Positions 47,581-58,676 of a DNA stretch of 64,000 nucleotides are shown in pieces. Within the stretch, counting starts at the first letter, position 1; each line of letters begins with the position of its first letter. The stretch is from Parascedosporium putredinis (Eukaryota; Ascomycota; Sordariomycetes; Microascales; Microascaceae): NCBI GenBank assembly GCA_949357655.1, contig CASHTG010000001.1, forward strand, positions 930,001-994,000. The letters run 5' to 3'. The position numbers and the translations under genes are program-made. The notes below the pieces were generated by a model. The model was not told where the DNA came from, made no database searches, and worked only from the letters and a program-made list of their open reading frames with translations.

Positions 47581-48782
47581 CTAAAACCTTTCTCCGTTGA
47601 CGCCGAATCGGCCCAAGGGGGTTGGACCATACTCTGTGGAAGACACCTTGGCCAGCCGCGACCCGCCGAGCGAGTCGGGGAGCCCTGGCATATCCTCCAT
47701 GATGACGTGATCCTTGACTACTTCCGGCTTCTCCTCTCCATACATGAGGTACTGGACTCCGAGGAACGCATCGCAGCATGCCTGGAAGATGCCGCACATC
47801 TTGAACGCCAATGGATCGTGCCGCTGGCCGTGAAGAACCAAAACATCTTCATGCTGTCGCCAATAATCCAACTACCAATTACAGAGAGACGAATGCCCTT
47901 GCACGATCCTACGCTCGCGTTGGCTAGAATCTGCGGGATCGGGAGCGTAGCCTCGATCGCGAGGCCGAGGTAGCCGAGGAGAGTCGCGTAGCCCGTATAC
48001 ACGCTGGAAAAAGGCGAAAGCAGAAACTCGCAGACGAAGAGGGTGACGGAAAGGTAGAGCAAAAAGTTCCAGTACCTAGATCATTTGCCAAGTTCGGATT
48101 AGACTTCTTGTATGAACCCTCGATCGCCGGGCGTAGAAAGGAAAAAGGAAAAGGAAAGAGGAAAAGAGAAAGAAGAGGAACGGGTCGAGTAGGGTCGGGT
48201 AGGGTCGAGCCTGCTGCTTACGGTTTGGGCGATCGCCACTGCCAAAAGTTGTACGGTCTAGTCCAGGGCTGCGCCCATCGGGGCTCTACGGCGCCAGCAA
48301 ACGGGATAGCGGCATCACCGCCCCTCGAGGACGGCGGCGGGCGGTGGTCGAGCGCAATCTTGAGCAGGACAACTTGCACAAACACCATGAGTATGGCCTG
48401 CGCCAAGAGACTCCCCTCAAAACGCGCGCTGGGCCAATACGAAATCCTAGCAGTCGCGCAAAACGTTGTTGGTTAGTCTACACGTCTATTTGAAGAAGAA
48501 GAAAAAACTAGTCAAGGCCTGGTCCCCAGCCGGCCAAGCGTCGCGCGATATGCCAGGTATAGGCCCTCCAAAGCAATGGACAAGGTTGGTAGGAAGAGGC
48601 GGTGGGGTATCGACAAACTTTAGGAACGAGGCAACCAGCATGATGAGCGGGATGTCGAGGGAAAAGCCCGCACTCGACTTGTTCCGGTGCATCGACATTG
48701 CTTGATCGCCATACGACAATATGGGCGACAAGACGATGAAAATGGGGGCGACGACCCCCGTGAGATCTGTGAACCATCCCAT
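47581..48782 (-). CDS. PQ-loop repeat membrane protein, Any1/Cfs1-like
   Basis: Multi-pass membrane protein of the PQ-loop family; the closest functional match I know is yeast Any1/Cfs1 (YMR010W), which affects phospholipid asymmetry at Golgi and endosomes and suppresses flippase defects. Exons 48782-48619, 48446-48222 and 48075-47581 give 294 residues after one missing base at 47813-47814 is restored. Hydrophobic segments begin at MGWFTDLTGVVAPIFIVLSP. The first PQ-loop-like region is SPILSYGDQAMSMHRNKSSA and the second IEATLPIPQILANASVGSCK, both with the Pro-Gln or related motif after a helix. Others are AILMVFVQVVLLKIAL, YWNFLLYLSVTLFVCEFLLS and WIIGDSMKMFWFF. The Lys codon across intron 1 is split AA/G. 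The C-terminal 60 residues are soluble. Family assignment is good; the precise role is inferred. Confidence 0.85.
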
Positions 48783-50510
48783 CCTGATTTTCTCGACACG
48801 ATCGCGTCGCGCTGCGGAACCGGAGGAGCCGGGGAGTGGGCGGAGAGGAGGACACGTCGGGCGCCGGCACTGGAGGGGAAGAGCGAGGGCGAGTCGACCG
48901 AGCGAGCAGAGATGGGGTTCTCTGGCGATGCTATCGTCGTTTCATTCGCAATATGGAATTGGTCGTTGTACAATTGGGGGTCCTGGTGTCCGCTCTGGCA
49001 GTCTGGAGGGAGCTGCTGAAGATAGCTGGCTGGGGGTTTGTCGGGAAATTCTGTTGTCCGACTCGTCCTCCCATTGATGCACGGCTTGGACGGCATTCAA
49101 CTTTTTTCATGTTCCTCTCCCCTGTTTATGGTCACAGTGCCTCTCTAGCGCCGGTTGCAGGGGGCCTGGACACCTGGCGGCCGAGTTATGGATCCATCCA
49201 CCATGTTAGTGCAGGTGTATTAATCGTTCTCCGTTCAGTTCATGTTGCAATCAATTTGACGCTGACGTATTCCCCTCCTCCATAGGCCGAAGCCCCCACT
49301 AAATGTCAACGAATCGCTTTTTGTTGATGTCAGGCACTAAACGGGAAGCGGGACAGGCTAAAGAGTCTAGCTGGTCAAGCTGGTGTCCATTTGTGGACAA
49401 GGGGATAAGGATCGAGCTGACTTCGACTCGGATTTCGCTTCCATCATCAGTTCCCCATGGAAAATCAAAATCCATGATGAGTGAAGGCTTTGCTCCCCCT
49501 TGTTCCCGAGTGGAGTTGGGTGGGATTGAACCGTGCGATTCCGAAACAAGAGGCATTGAGACGAAGCTTCGTTGTCATCCAGGCTACAGGCTTCAAACCA
49601 TAAGCTGTCTGCAAGTTTTGATGAAAAACTACCACCCTCCCCGGCACCTAAAATGACTGGAAAATTAAGATAAAAAAGGGAAACACACTCCTGAACTGCT
49701 CGAGTTTCGATTATGGTGCATAAAAGTCAAAAGCCGACATCTATCTGCCACCAAACCCTGATCCTATGCTCAAAGGGCACCGGGGTTCTCCTATCACGCT
49801 GGAAACAGCAGGCCGCCGAAGTCTTCCCATCTAATTGATCTCATCCTAACATTAGTTGATGAGCAACGTTGCTACCTTGGTACTCTAGATCTGGTCTCAC
49901 AGTTCATGGCCTGGGCCAATATCAAAGAGCCTATCGTCATGTAGGCAGTACAAGATTGCCGTAACCTTAGTATCCTTTTGCCGACGACATCTTTTGATAT
50001 GACCTGCGGCGGGAAGAGAGGTATCAAAAGCCTTCTCTGTTGACCCTTTGCTTTGAGCCCAGTTTCGCACGAGGGAGATATTTTTATATATGTTTGCGAC
50101 ATGTCCCACTATCACTAGACCGCAAGTCACCACCATCGGTGACCTTCATCATGCAGCCATTACCACCCATCGACGTGAAGATGAGGCTTTTGCAGGTGAC
50201 AAGCTGGTGATCTATCTTCTTCTTTTTGACTTTTCATCCTTCGGGGAATCCATTTACTTGTGGCCATGTCGCCACTATATTCGCTTCGCAGTTCAAATAC
50301 GAGCCACAATCCCCCACAATGCGCGGTGTCGCCCACCGAGACTGCCGCGGATCTATGTGTTCCACGTGTCCCGGAGCGTTTCAAACTTTACTTGTCCAGA
50401 GGACACGCTTCGTGCGACTGTCGAAACCATCCCTGGGTGGATTCCACATTTGGTCTCGATGGAATGAATGTCTAGATGATGGAGGTATTTCTCCCGGGAT
50501 AACCCAAGCC

Positions 50511-50537
50511 TGAGAGAGGGAGAGAGAGAGAGAGAGA
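50511..50537 (+). repeat. AG dinucleotide microsatellite
   Basis: (AG)n of about 11 units with one interruption, in gene-free DNA. Confidence 0.85.
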
Positions 50538-53500
50538 ATTTAGAGCTTTGGCTCCGAGACAAGAGAATCTCTTTTGCTTTGGTTCTTTTCCCGTTTCCTT
50601 TTCCATTCCCTCTTCTTTCTTCAGGCTCGATGGATTGCACTACCCCCTTTTCGGAAGTCGCCCTCCCACTTCTGCGTGGCTAAGGGCAGAATGGGCAGAA
50701 TGGGCAGCTGATCATTTCTTCATCCAAACAAAATACTACAGGTCGTGGAAGATGGTGGAGAGAGCAGTGATTTAGACACGCTTTCTTTCGGAGGTTTTGC
50801 CGTCGAGCTGATCGCATCTCCAATTCGGTGATCCGCGAAATTCGTCCAACCAATCAGAGAGGATTCATGCGATTGCATGTGAGCCTGACAAGGAGAGGGT
50901 GCCTTGCTACCCCTGCTTGAACAGGATCAAAGGTCTGCGGATGCGCAGAACTGTGGCTCTCCCGTCAAGGCGGGCAAGCGGGGAGGGGGGTTTCAACGTT
51001 GCACAAGTTTATTAGTGTCGGGATCTGCTTGCGAGCGGGTGGCGAGCCTGCAAGTTCCCCTCCTTGCTTTTGGGAGGGAAGATTGGAGAACCCACACGCA
51101 GATGGAGATCGGCGAAATCTCCCAGCATGAACTTTGGACTTGCAGTCGCCAGCAGGAACTGGGCGACTGAGCTTTCCTGCCATTGAACCTGCCCTCCCAC
51201 CTCCCAAAACGCGAAAGGTACCCGCGTGTAAAAATACAGTGGCGACAAAAGGAGAATGCACTAGCGTTTCCCGCTCTTGCCCCTTTTCCCTTCGTTTTAC
51301 ATGTTGTACTTGAAGGTTTGTGGATATCTAGGGTTGAGGTATCATTCGCCAACAAAAACAAAAAAGAAGGAAAAATGGGGCAGCCAGAGTCCTGGAGTTC
51401 CTGGATCCCACCATGGAATTGAACTTTCCAGTCTCCTGCCAGCTCTCCCGACTTCCATGAGGGAGTCGTGGCTATAATCGTCAATGTGCTGCTTCCTCGC
51501 CTTATTTCGAGGTGGGTACAAAATACATGGAAAAGAGCCCCAAATTCTGCAGCGCGTCTTGTTCTTTTCAGGTACCGCCCGCTTCTGGCTCTACCACCTT
51601 CATGCGAGGCTCAACCGCGTGTGTACATCCGCCTACTTCATCCTTATCATCGGTGCTATTGCTCAAAACAGGAATGAACGGAATTGGCAAAGGGGCCGCA
51701 TGTGTCTTCAGGCATGGAGAGGGGGGACCTGGCCAACTGGCTTCGTCATGGCGAGGAATCAAGGAATGGAATTGGGCCAGCAGCTCGTTCTGCGTGATGG
51801 CATGACGACTGCTCTCATTTTCTCTCGCCCAAATTCGCTGCATGCTCGTGCCTATGGGTGAGGCGATCAGAGGGTTTCCATTAGGAAACTAGCGTCTTGA
51901 AAAGAAACAACATTCCCGAGTGGTCCGGTCTTATCAGAGAAATGGTCAAAAGCCATCCAAACAATCATCTCATCTCGGTTCCAAGGAGGGTTGAGTGTTT
52001 GGAGTTCTTTGAAGCTTTGAAGGTTCGCTTGTGGACATGCCAACCGCACCCGCGGTTACAAGTCGACGTGGTGTTGGTGGTCCACTGAGACTGCCCTGCA
52101 CTGCACTGCACCTGCACAGTCGGACCGCGGGTAGCGTGGATCAGTTGCAGTTGGAGGTGAGTCAAGGGTCGGCTGGAAGGCTTGTCTGTCCCTTTCGCGA
52201 CTTGCAGAGATCAAAATGACAAACACCAGAGCGCGTCTAAATGGAGCCCGGATGGGTACAGGTAGGTATTATTACGTGTACGAAGTTGTTCGCGACGGCT
52301 CTCCACCGACAAACTCCTCATGGATGAACGCACAATCGGCGGAGCCGCCTTCACATCGACCCCTAAGCAGGCATACCTCTCCAGGGCAGGGCATGCATGC
52401 ATGCCCCTTGGAGGAATCTCGATGGCTCTGGCCCCTGCCTAATTAATCAAGTTCTGGATAATCAATGGCATGGAAATTTTTAATAAAGCCCTGGAGCCCA
52501 CTCTTTCAGGCTAACTGGTCCTCAGAGTGGATCGAAGGAAATAAAACTACCACTACCCTTTTCGGTGCCCTTCGCCAATTCCGATAATGACTTGCAGTGA
52601 CTTGCAGAATGTAGGAAGAGCTGTCAGTCTAGCGGTACTCGTCGAGTACTAGGATGGCTCCAAATGCCAAGAGGGATGGATTTGAACCACCACACGTTTA
52701 GTCGGGTGGGCTCTGCGGCCACCCCTTAATTTACAGCAGCAGCAACGGGTCTGATTGGTTCATGGAGAGGCACCCAACGCTGGCCTGTGTCGATTCAGCA
52801 CCAACCAACGTTGAAGTCTTCAGGCTCCACCAGCTCCAGGGGCTCTCCAGCAGTCCAGCGCCGGCAAACAGCCTCTCTCTCATCCACTCTCAGCCAGCAG
52901 CGGATACAGACCCTCTTCCACACACATGATAGAGTTTGTACTTTGTCCCTGGATCGTGTCAAGCTGTCTCAGGCAAAACTACAGACCCGACGCACCCGCT
53001 TGGGACGCCGTGGTGCGAATGTGGCATAGTGGCTCTCTCCACACGAGGGGGCTTTGGGTGAGCTGTGCTGTGCCTCGTCTCGTACCTGTAGTTCCAAGCA
53101 CCAGTAGCCGCCGTAGTCCAGTCTCTCTCAGCACTATCTCAGAGTCCTAAAATCAGATACGAGAAAAGAAGAGACGGTCGGTAGAGACTTGGATGAGATT
53201 GATCCAGACCTTGGGATCTGAAATCTGGCAGCATCGCCCACCTATGGGAAAAGAATCGCACGTGCAAAGTAAACGACTCGAGTTGGCTTGAGAAAAGTCT
53301 AGACCTTGAACAAAGAAAGAAGAAGAGGGACAAAGGGCGACCAGAGGTTGGGGGCACGAGATAGACACCGCCCTTGCAACCAGCCAGTGATGCCAGCGCG
53401 TGTGTTGGAAACCCCCAAATCTGAGATTAATCCCATTCCATCAATTCCCGCCCCTCTCGCTGGTACGTCGGATGTAATTATTCGTAGGCCTGGCCCAGTT

Positions 53501-53639
53501 TCCGACCCCAGTCCGAGTTCAGCGCTGCTTGTACCGCTTGTCGTGCTTGTAATAATATTATACCTTATCCCAGCTTCTCCTGAATTCCCGGTTCGCTCCT
53601 GCACTATTATCTCGGCCGTCACTTTTGTTCCCTTTCTCC

Positions 53640-54713
53640 CCAGACAGACGGCAGGTGTTACCTCATCTTGCTTGCCCAGTCCCTGATTTCAACCTCGTGC
53701 TGTTACCAAAAGATCCTCAAGCCTTCTCCTCCCCCAAGACATAAAACCACCCGAGGACTCAACCACCCATTTTTTCCCTTTCCCCTTGTCCTCCGAGCCC
53801 AGAAGGAGAGGCCGTTCTGTCTTGCACTTGCACCCTCAATCTCTCTTGTTAGCTTTGGCCTCAGACTGCCCCTATTCACTCGTTCATATTCCTTTTTCCA
53901 CCATCCTCCTTTCTTTTTCGACCTCTCTTTCTTCTCCGGTTCTCGATTCAACCCCTTATTTTTTTTGTTGCCCCATCCCCTATCCCTTGTCCTGTTTGAC
54001 CGCGCTGCGTTGGCGACTCGAGCCCGAAATTCGCATTCCAGGATACCTTTCCCTCTTTGCGCGACTATCGAAGACGTGCCCCTGCATCCACAGTAGCCAC
54101 GGACTGACCCGCACACGTCCGAAGAAAGAAAGATCAACTAAAAGACAAGGGTCAAAATCAAAAGGAGAAAAGAAGAAAAAGAAGAAGGGGAAAAACAATC
54201 TGGTCTTCTCCCAAATAACGCCAACGCGAAAACACCCACTTCAAGCCTGAACATCGAACGTCTACCGTGCACCATACGTCTTTCTCTTGCTCGCCTCTCG
54301 AATCACTCTCTACCCAGATCAATGTTGGACCAGTAATCTTTTCCACCATTCCCCAGATCTCGACGACTCTCCAACAACACAACCCGAACCGTTTGTAGTA
54401 CGGTTGTGCATCACGCTCGTTCCGCCGTCATTTTTTGCGAGTTTCCTTGAATGAAGTAGGGGAAGTTGGAACACCCTTTTTGCCTACCAATTACCATCGC
54501 TTCCTACCGTCGTCTTGACACCTCTCGCTTGCCGGCGCTGCACCTCGTCTCTTTCTTCGCTGTCTCCCTCTTCTCGCCTGCCACCGCATCATTTTCGACA
54601 CCATTCCCGGGACACGACGCAACCCTACACAACCAATAGGTTCGAACGATCGCGATATTTCAATAATTCTTACTCTGTAACTGGCGCCCCGAAGCCAGTG
54701 AAACAATACAGCC
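53640..54713 (+). promoter_or_regulatory. CT-rich promoter/leader of SMI1
   Basis: Repeated pyrimidine tracts over about 1 kb precede the SMI1 start codon and contain no plausible coding exon. A long transcribed leader is inferred from composition. Confidence 0.4.
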
Positions 54714-56506
54714 ATGACATCGTAAGTTGGCCCCCTGTGAGGCGTCAAACCTTGCTGGGACGAACGCTAATCATCTTCGGGCGGTAGATTCGGTGCTGCC
54801 CTGCGGTCATTCTGGCACACAATGACCAGCAACGACAGGCGTAAGTCGTGTCCTCCCTCCTCCCTTTGCACTACACTTCCCCACCGAACCTGCCTTTTTT
54901 TTTTTTTTTTTTAGGTTTGCCCCTGAAGAGCGCCATTTCTAAATAAAGAAACTTACATATTCCGGCGTTTTAGACTCCGACTACGACTCTCCCTACCGGA
55001 CAGGTCGCCATGTACCTCTGAACGGCAGGAATGGAATGCTCACTTCAGTCGCGACAGCCTCCGAATCGCGTGCTGATATCAACGCGCCTTATCGAGACGA
55101 TAGCTCCAGGACTTCCGGTCTAGGAGCTCCTATTTCCCCGTATACGCCGACCGCTTCATCTCCAGGCCCCTATTCCCCCGGCCTTCGATCATCCAGCGCC
55201 CAGCGCCTCAGTCAAAGTAACGATGGATTTGAAGTGCAAGGGCAAGCGGCTGGTGATGTGCAAATGCAATCTTTCCAGGACGGACTACCGCCTCCCCGCC
55301 CGCTCGCCACACGTGGGAGCGCATCGACGCTTGGTGTGAGGAAAACTATCCCGAACTCTATGACCAATTGGGAGAAGGCGCGACTCGAAACGACCTAAAT
55401 GAACTCGAGCACGTGCTCGATTGCTCGCTGCCGCAAGACGTCAGGGAGTCACTCATGGCCCACGACGGCCAAGAACGCCTAGGAATGCCCACCGGCATCA
55501 TTTTCAGCGCCATGCTCCTCGACTGTGAAGAAATCGTGCAGGAATGGGAAAACTGGCGAAAGGTTTCATCCGAGATTCTCTACGACGGGCCTATCCTCAG
55601 GTCGCCTGTGCCCGGCGGCAAGCCGACAAGCAACGGCGCTAGCAGCAGCAGCAACGAAGCGTCTTCGTCCAGATCCCACAGCTCTCCCAGAAACTCAGGC
55701 TCCTGGCGCCAGGATCTCCTCGCCCGACAGACGTCGATGCCCCCAACAGCGTGCAAAAGGTATATGCTCACCCCGCCTGGATTCCTCTGGTGCGCGACTG
55801 GGGCGGCAACAACCTCGCCGTGGACCTTGCGCCTGGCCCGAGTGGCACATGGGGCCAAATCATTCTCTTTGGTCGCGACTACGACTGCAAATATGTCGTA
55901 GCCCGTTCTTGGGCAGCCTTCCTCGCCGTTGTGGCCGACGACTTGAACAGTGGGCGGTGGTTTGTCGACGAAGATAGCAATGAACTGAAGCTGCGGGAGT
56001 TCAAACAGTCCCGTGTAGAACCATCCTATTTTGAGATTTTGCGATGGAGGATGGATCAAAAGTACGGGCGTCGCGCCGCTGCCGTGGCTGCGAAGCGCAA
56101 GTCGGTCATACCGGGCCACGCTAGCCCCACGGCTCCGGGATCACCCACGGCATCTCCCTACGCAAGCCCGACAGATGCAAACGGCTCTCATCGAGGACGA
56201 TCGATGCAGCGAATCGGCAACCATTCCCCTAGCAAGTCCTAAACCTACCGCTTTCGGCAAGCCTAGCCCGCTCGCTCGCGTCAACGAAGAATCCCTCGCG
56301 CTCAACACGGACCTGAAGCCCCCAAGCTTGTGGAAGTCGATACGCCCCGGCCCAGCGAGGACGAGCCCTCGTTGAAACCAGTAAAAGCGACCAATGATGA
56401 ACTTGACCAAGGCAAGGGCAAGGAGAACGAGGCGCCCGCAACGTCCAAGCTCAACGGCAAATTACCCGAGGTCGACGATGGTGCGATGAAGACGATTGAG
56501 ATTTAA
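54714..56506 (+). CDS. SMI1: Smi1/Knr4 family cell-wall synthesis regulator (SUKH domain)
   Basis: Fungal Smi1/Knr4 proteins coordinate cell-wall (glucan, chitin) synthesis with the Slt2 MAP-kinase and calcineurin pathways. Exons are 54714-54721 (only 8 coding bases), 54788-54840 and 54974-56506, giving 532 residues after five missing bases. The spliced N-terminus MTSFGAALRSFWHTMTSNDR contains a second in-frame Met. A Ser/Pro-rich stretch follows, then the SUKH core from about residue 145 (RHTWERIDAWCEENYPELYD, LEHVLDCSLPQDVRESLMAHDG, TGIIFSAMLLDCEEIVQEW). A Ser-rich insertion comes before VYAHPAWIPLVRDWGGNNLA and TWGQIILFGRDYDCKYVVA. The tail is Pro/Ser-rich and acidic, ending in DDGAMKTIEI. 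Missing bases lie at 55294-55297, 55740-55744, 56226-56229 (two bases) and 56319-56323. The second intron has an 18-T tract (54895-54912). Confidence 0.92.
54895..54912 (+). repeat. 18-base poly(T) tract in SMI1 intron 2
   Basis: A pure T-run followed at once by AG, so it resembles a strong but misplaced 3' splice site. The acceptor that keeps the frame is 60 bases further on, at 54973. Confidence 0.85.
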
Positions 56507-58676
56507 CTAGCAACGAGCGTGACGGAGCGGCCGGTTAAATGCACGGATCCGCTCGTCCTCCTCGTCTTTATCTCTTCACGCGATACCCGAATATCCAAAC
56601 CACGACCACGATAACGTCCCTTTTTCTTTGCGTCTCCTCTCATGATGAATATGAAGACTACGGGTTTTCTTTCCAAGGCGGTCCGATTGTAAGGTTGTTA
56701 AGAAGAGGGATGCGGGACGACTACCTACTCTTCCTTTTTTTTTTCCTTGGTTTCCTCCGCATTTTCCCCAGCATAAAGACAAACCGGTGTTCAGGGCGTC
56801 CCAAGCAATTTGCTTTCTGGTTTCTCGCCTACCTTGCGGCCCTGAGGCGTTGCACTAGCCAATCGCCCACAATGGACCTGTCCTGATTGTGGTGAATTTG
56901 GCAGGAACACGTCGGCAAGACCCTTGGCTTTTTCCCCCATTTTTTTCTTGCCCAGGAGGATAGATATAGATGAGAATGCGTGGCACTTGATGTGTGGCAA
57001 AGCATCCACTATTATATCCTCGGCGAGAAGCGATATTCTACCTTAATTCCATAGTCTTTCAAACGGCTTGGGCCGCCATCACTTATCTTTGTTAATCTTC
57101 AGATTCCGCCCTTCATGTCGACGGAACAGCATCCAAGACAAGTGGCGTCTGTGGGAGGGTAGCGGAAGGCACAGCTCGGTCCATCAGGCCCTGCTACAAG
57201 ACACCTCTGCCCACAGATCACAGATCCACCGCCAAGGGCTTCAATGTTGTCATTGCTCCCTTGGTTGGAAGCGGATGTGTACATTTTTTTCCTTTTCTTC
57301 AAGTTGTTTCTTTTTCATATTTTGATTCCCCTACCTTCTGTCTACCATCACTTGGTCGTTGGCAGCGGAGGAGCTGTGGGAGAAGGAAACAAGGTGTTCA
57401 GGACCATAATTCGTGTACCATTAAAGCATGGAGGAGAACCAATAACCAGACAAATAGCGATTTTCCACTACTACTGTGTGCGCATCCTTTGCCATCTGTC
57501 GTGTCATGTCTCCATCTCCGATGACCTCGCAGCGTAGATTATCAAACGTCGGTCAGTAAGCCGAGTAACCCAGACCCTACGTCATCGGTTTGCTTCGCAT
57601 GCACATCATCCTCGTTGCTATGGTCAACAGCCGGGCCGCGGCGGGTAGCAGGTTAATTGAACTATTGGCGTCCCCGTGGGTTGGCGGAAGGTGGTAAGAC
57701 TACGTCTTCTGCCCATGCCTTCCATCAATCTAAAGCAAGTTTCTGGAAAGGTGGGGCAAGAGGGGATAGATATGGCTATAGCAAAGATCGTGATATAGCC
57801 CGTAGGTGCCGGACTCAGGCGGAAGGGCGACATGGAATTTGGTGATGATGCAATAAGCAACCACCCAACTTCTCCGTCCACGTGTGTCTGGTAGCAAAGG
57901 AACAATAGGTAGCACGCTCGGACGCCTTATATTCTAGAGCATTGCCATTGGCGACGGCGGCTTCTCCATCGTCTGCGCTCCCCTATGCTGGCATTCACGC
58001 GCAGTTCTGAAGTCCGAAGAGCTAGCTAGAGCTGTATGTGCCATCATTATAATCGTCGTTCCCAAAGGATGAATGACACGATGTTGGTGGCTCCATTGAA
58101 AACCGTGGACCGCTCGGGGCGCCGGGGCGGGTGAATCTTGCACGTGATACCCCAAGGTTTGCCAGTGGAGCTTGAGGCTTGCGCTTTACACCGCGGGTAC
58201 CACGGGGCGGCGAACGGCGATGAGTCCATGACTCTGGCGCCGCGATTGAGGGACCACACACATTCGGCAACCGCAACCCACTCCGGATCAAGGTGCATTT
58301 ATTGTATGAAGCTTGCGAGATTTACGAAAAAGAAAAAAAGGGAAAGAGAACCCAAAGGGCCAAAGGTTGAAGGCCGGGAAACGAAGGGTCTGCCAGAATA
58401 TACATCCACAATCGATGTACAAATAATTTTGCCGACCACCCCCTTCAAAATCACCAGCCATCTCAAATTCCACCCTCTAGCCGCAAAGGGGCATTGAAGT
58501 CCTTGGTGTTTCTCTCTCCCTAGAGATTTTATAGCGTGTTGATTCGAATCTCCCAATCCTCGGACCGGCAATACTATATATAAAGGTAACAAAAACTACG
58601 AATAAATACAACTATCACTGTCGCCGCAGAAGCCGCCACCGCTACCACAGAAGCCAATCGTAGTCCCCGGGGGAAG
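56507..58676. other. 2.2 kb spacer between SMI1 and RAI1
   Basis: No gene is supported; short open frames on both strands lack motifs. It should contain the SMI1 3' untranslated region and the RAI1 promoter. A TATA-like TATATATAAA lies at about 58573-58583, about 95 bases upstream of the RAI1 start codon. Confidence 0.5.

Larger units (their letters stand above)
48783..54713. other. 5.9 kb region without a supported gene
   Basis: Divergent space between the PQ-loop gene and SMI1. Open frames are short and unrecognisable. An (AG)n microsatellite lies near 50511-50537. A T-arm-like motif and hairpin lie near 52649-52735 on the minus strand but do not make a tRNA. The last kilobase (53640-54713) is rich in CT tracts and is probably the SMI1 promoter and leader. 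Confidence 0.5.

Noticed and set aside
49489..49580. tRNA-like text on the minus strand (GGTTCAATCCCACCC)
   Set aside because: Three of five T-stem pairs fail and there is no acceptor partner.
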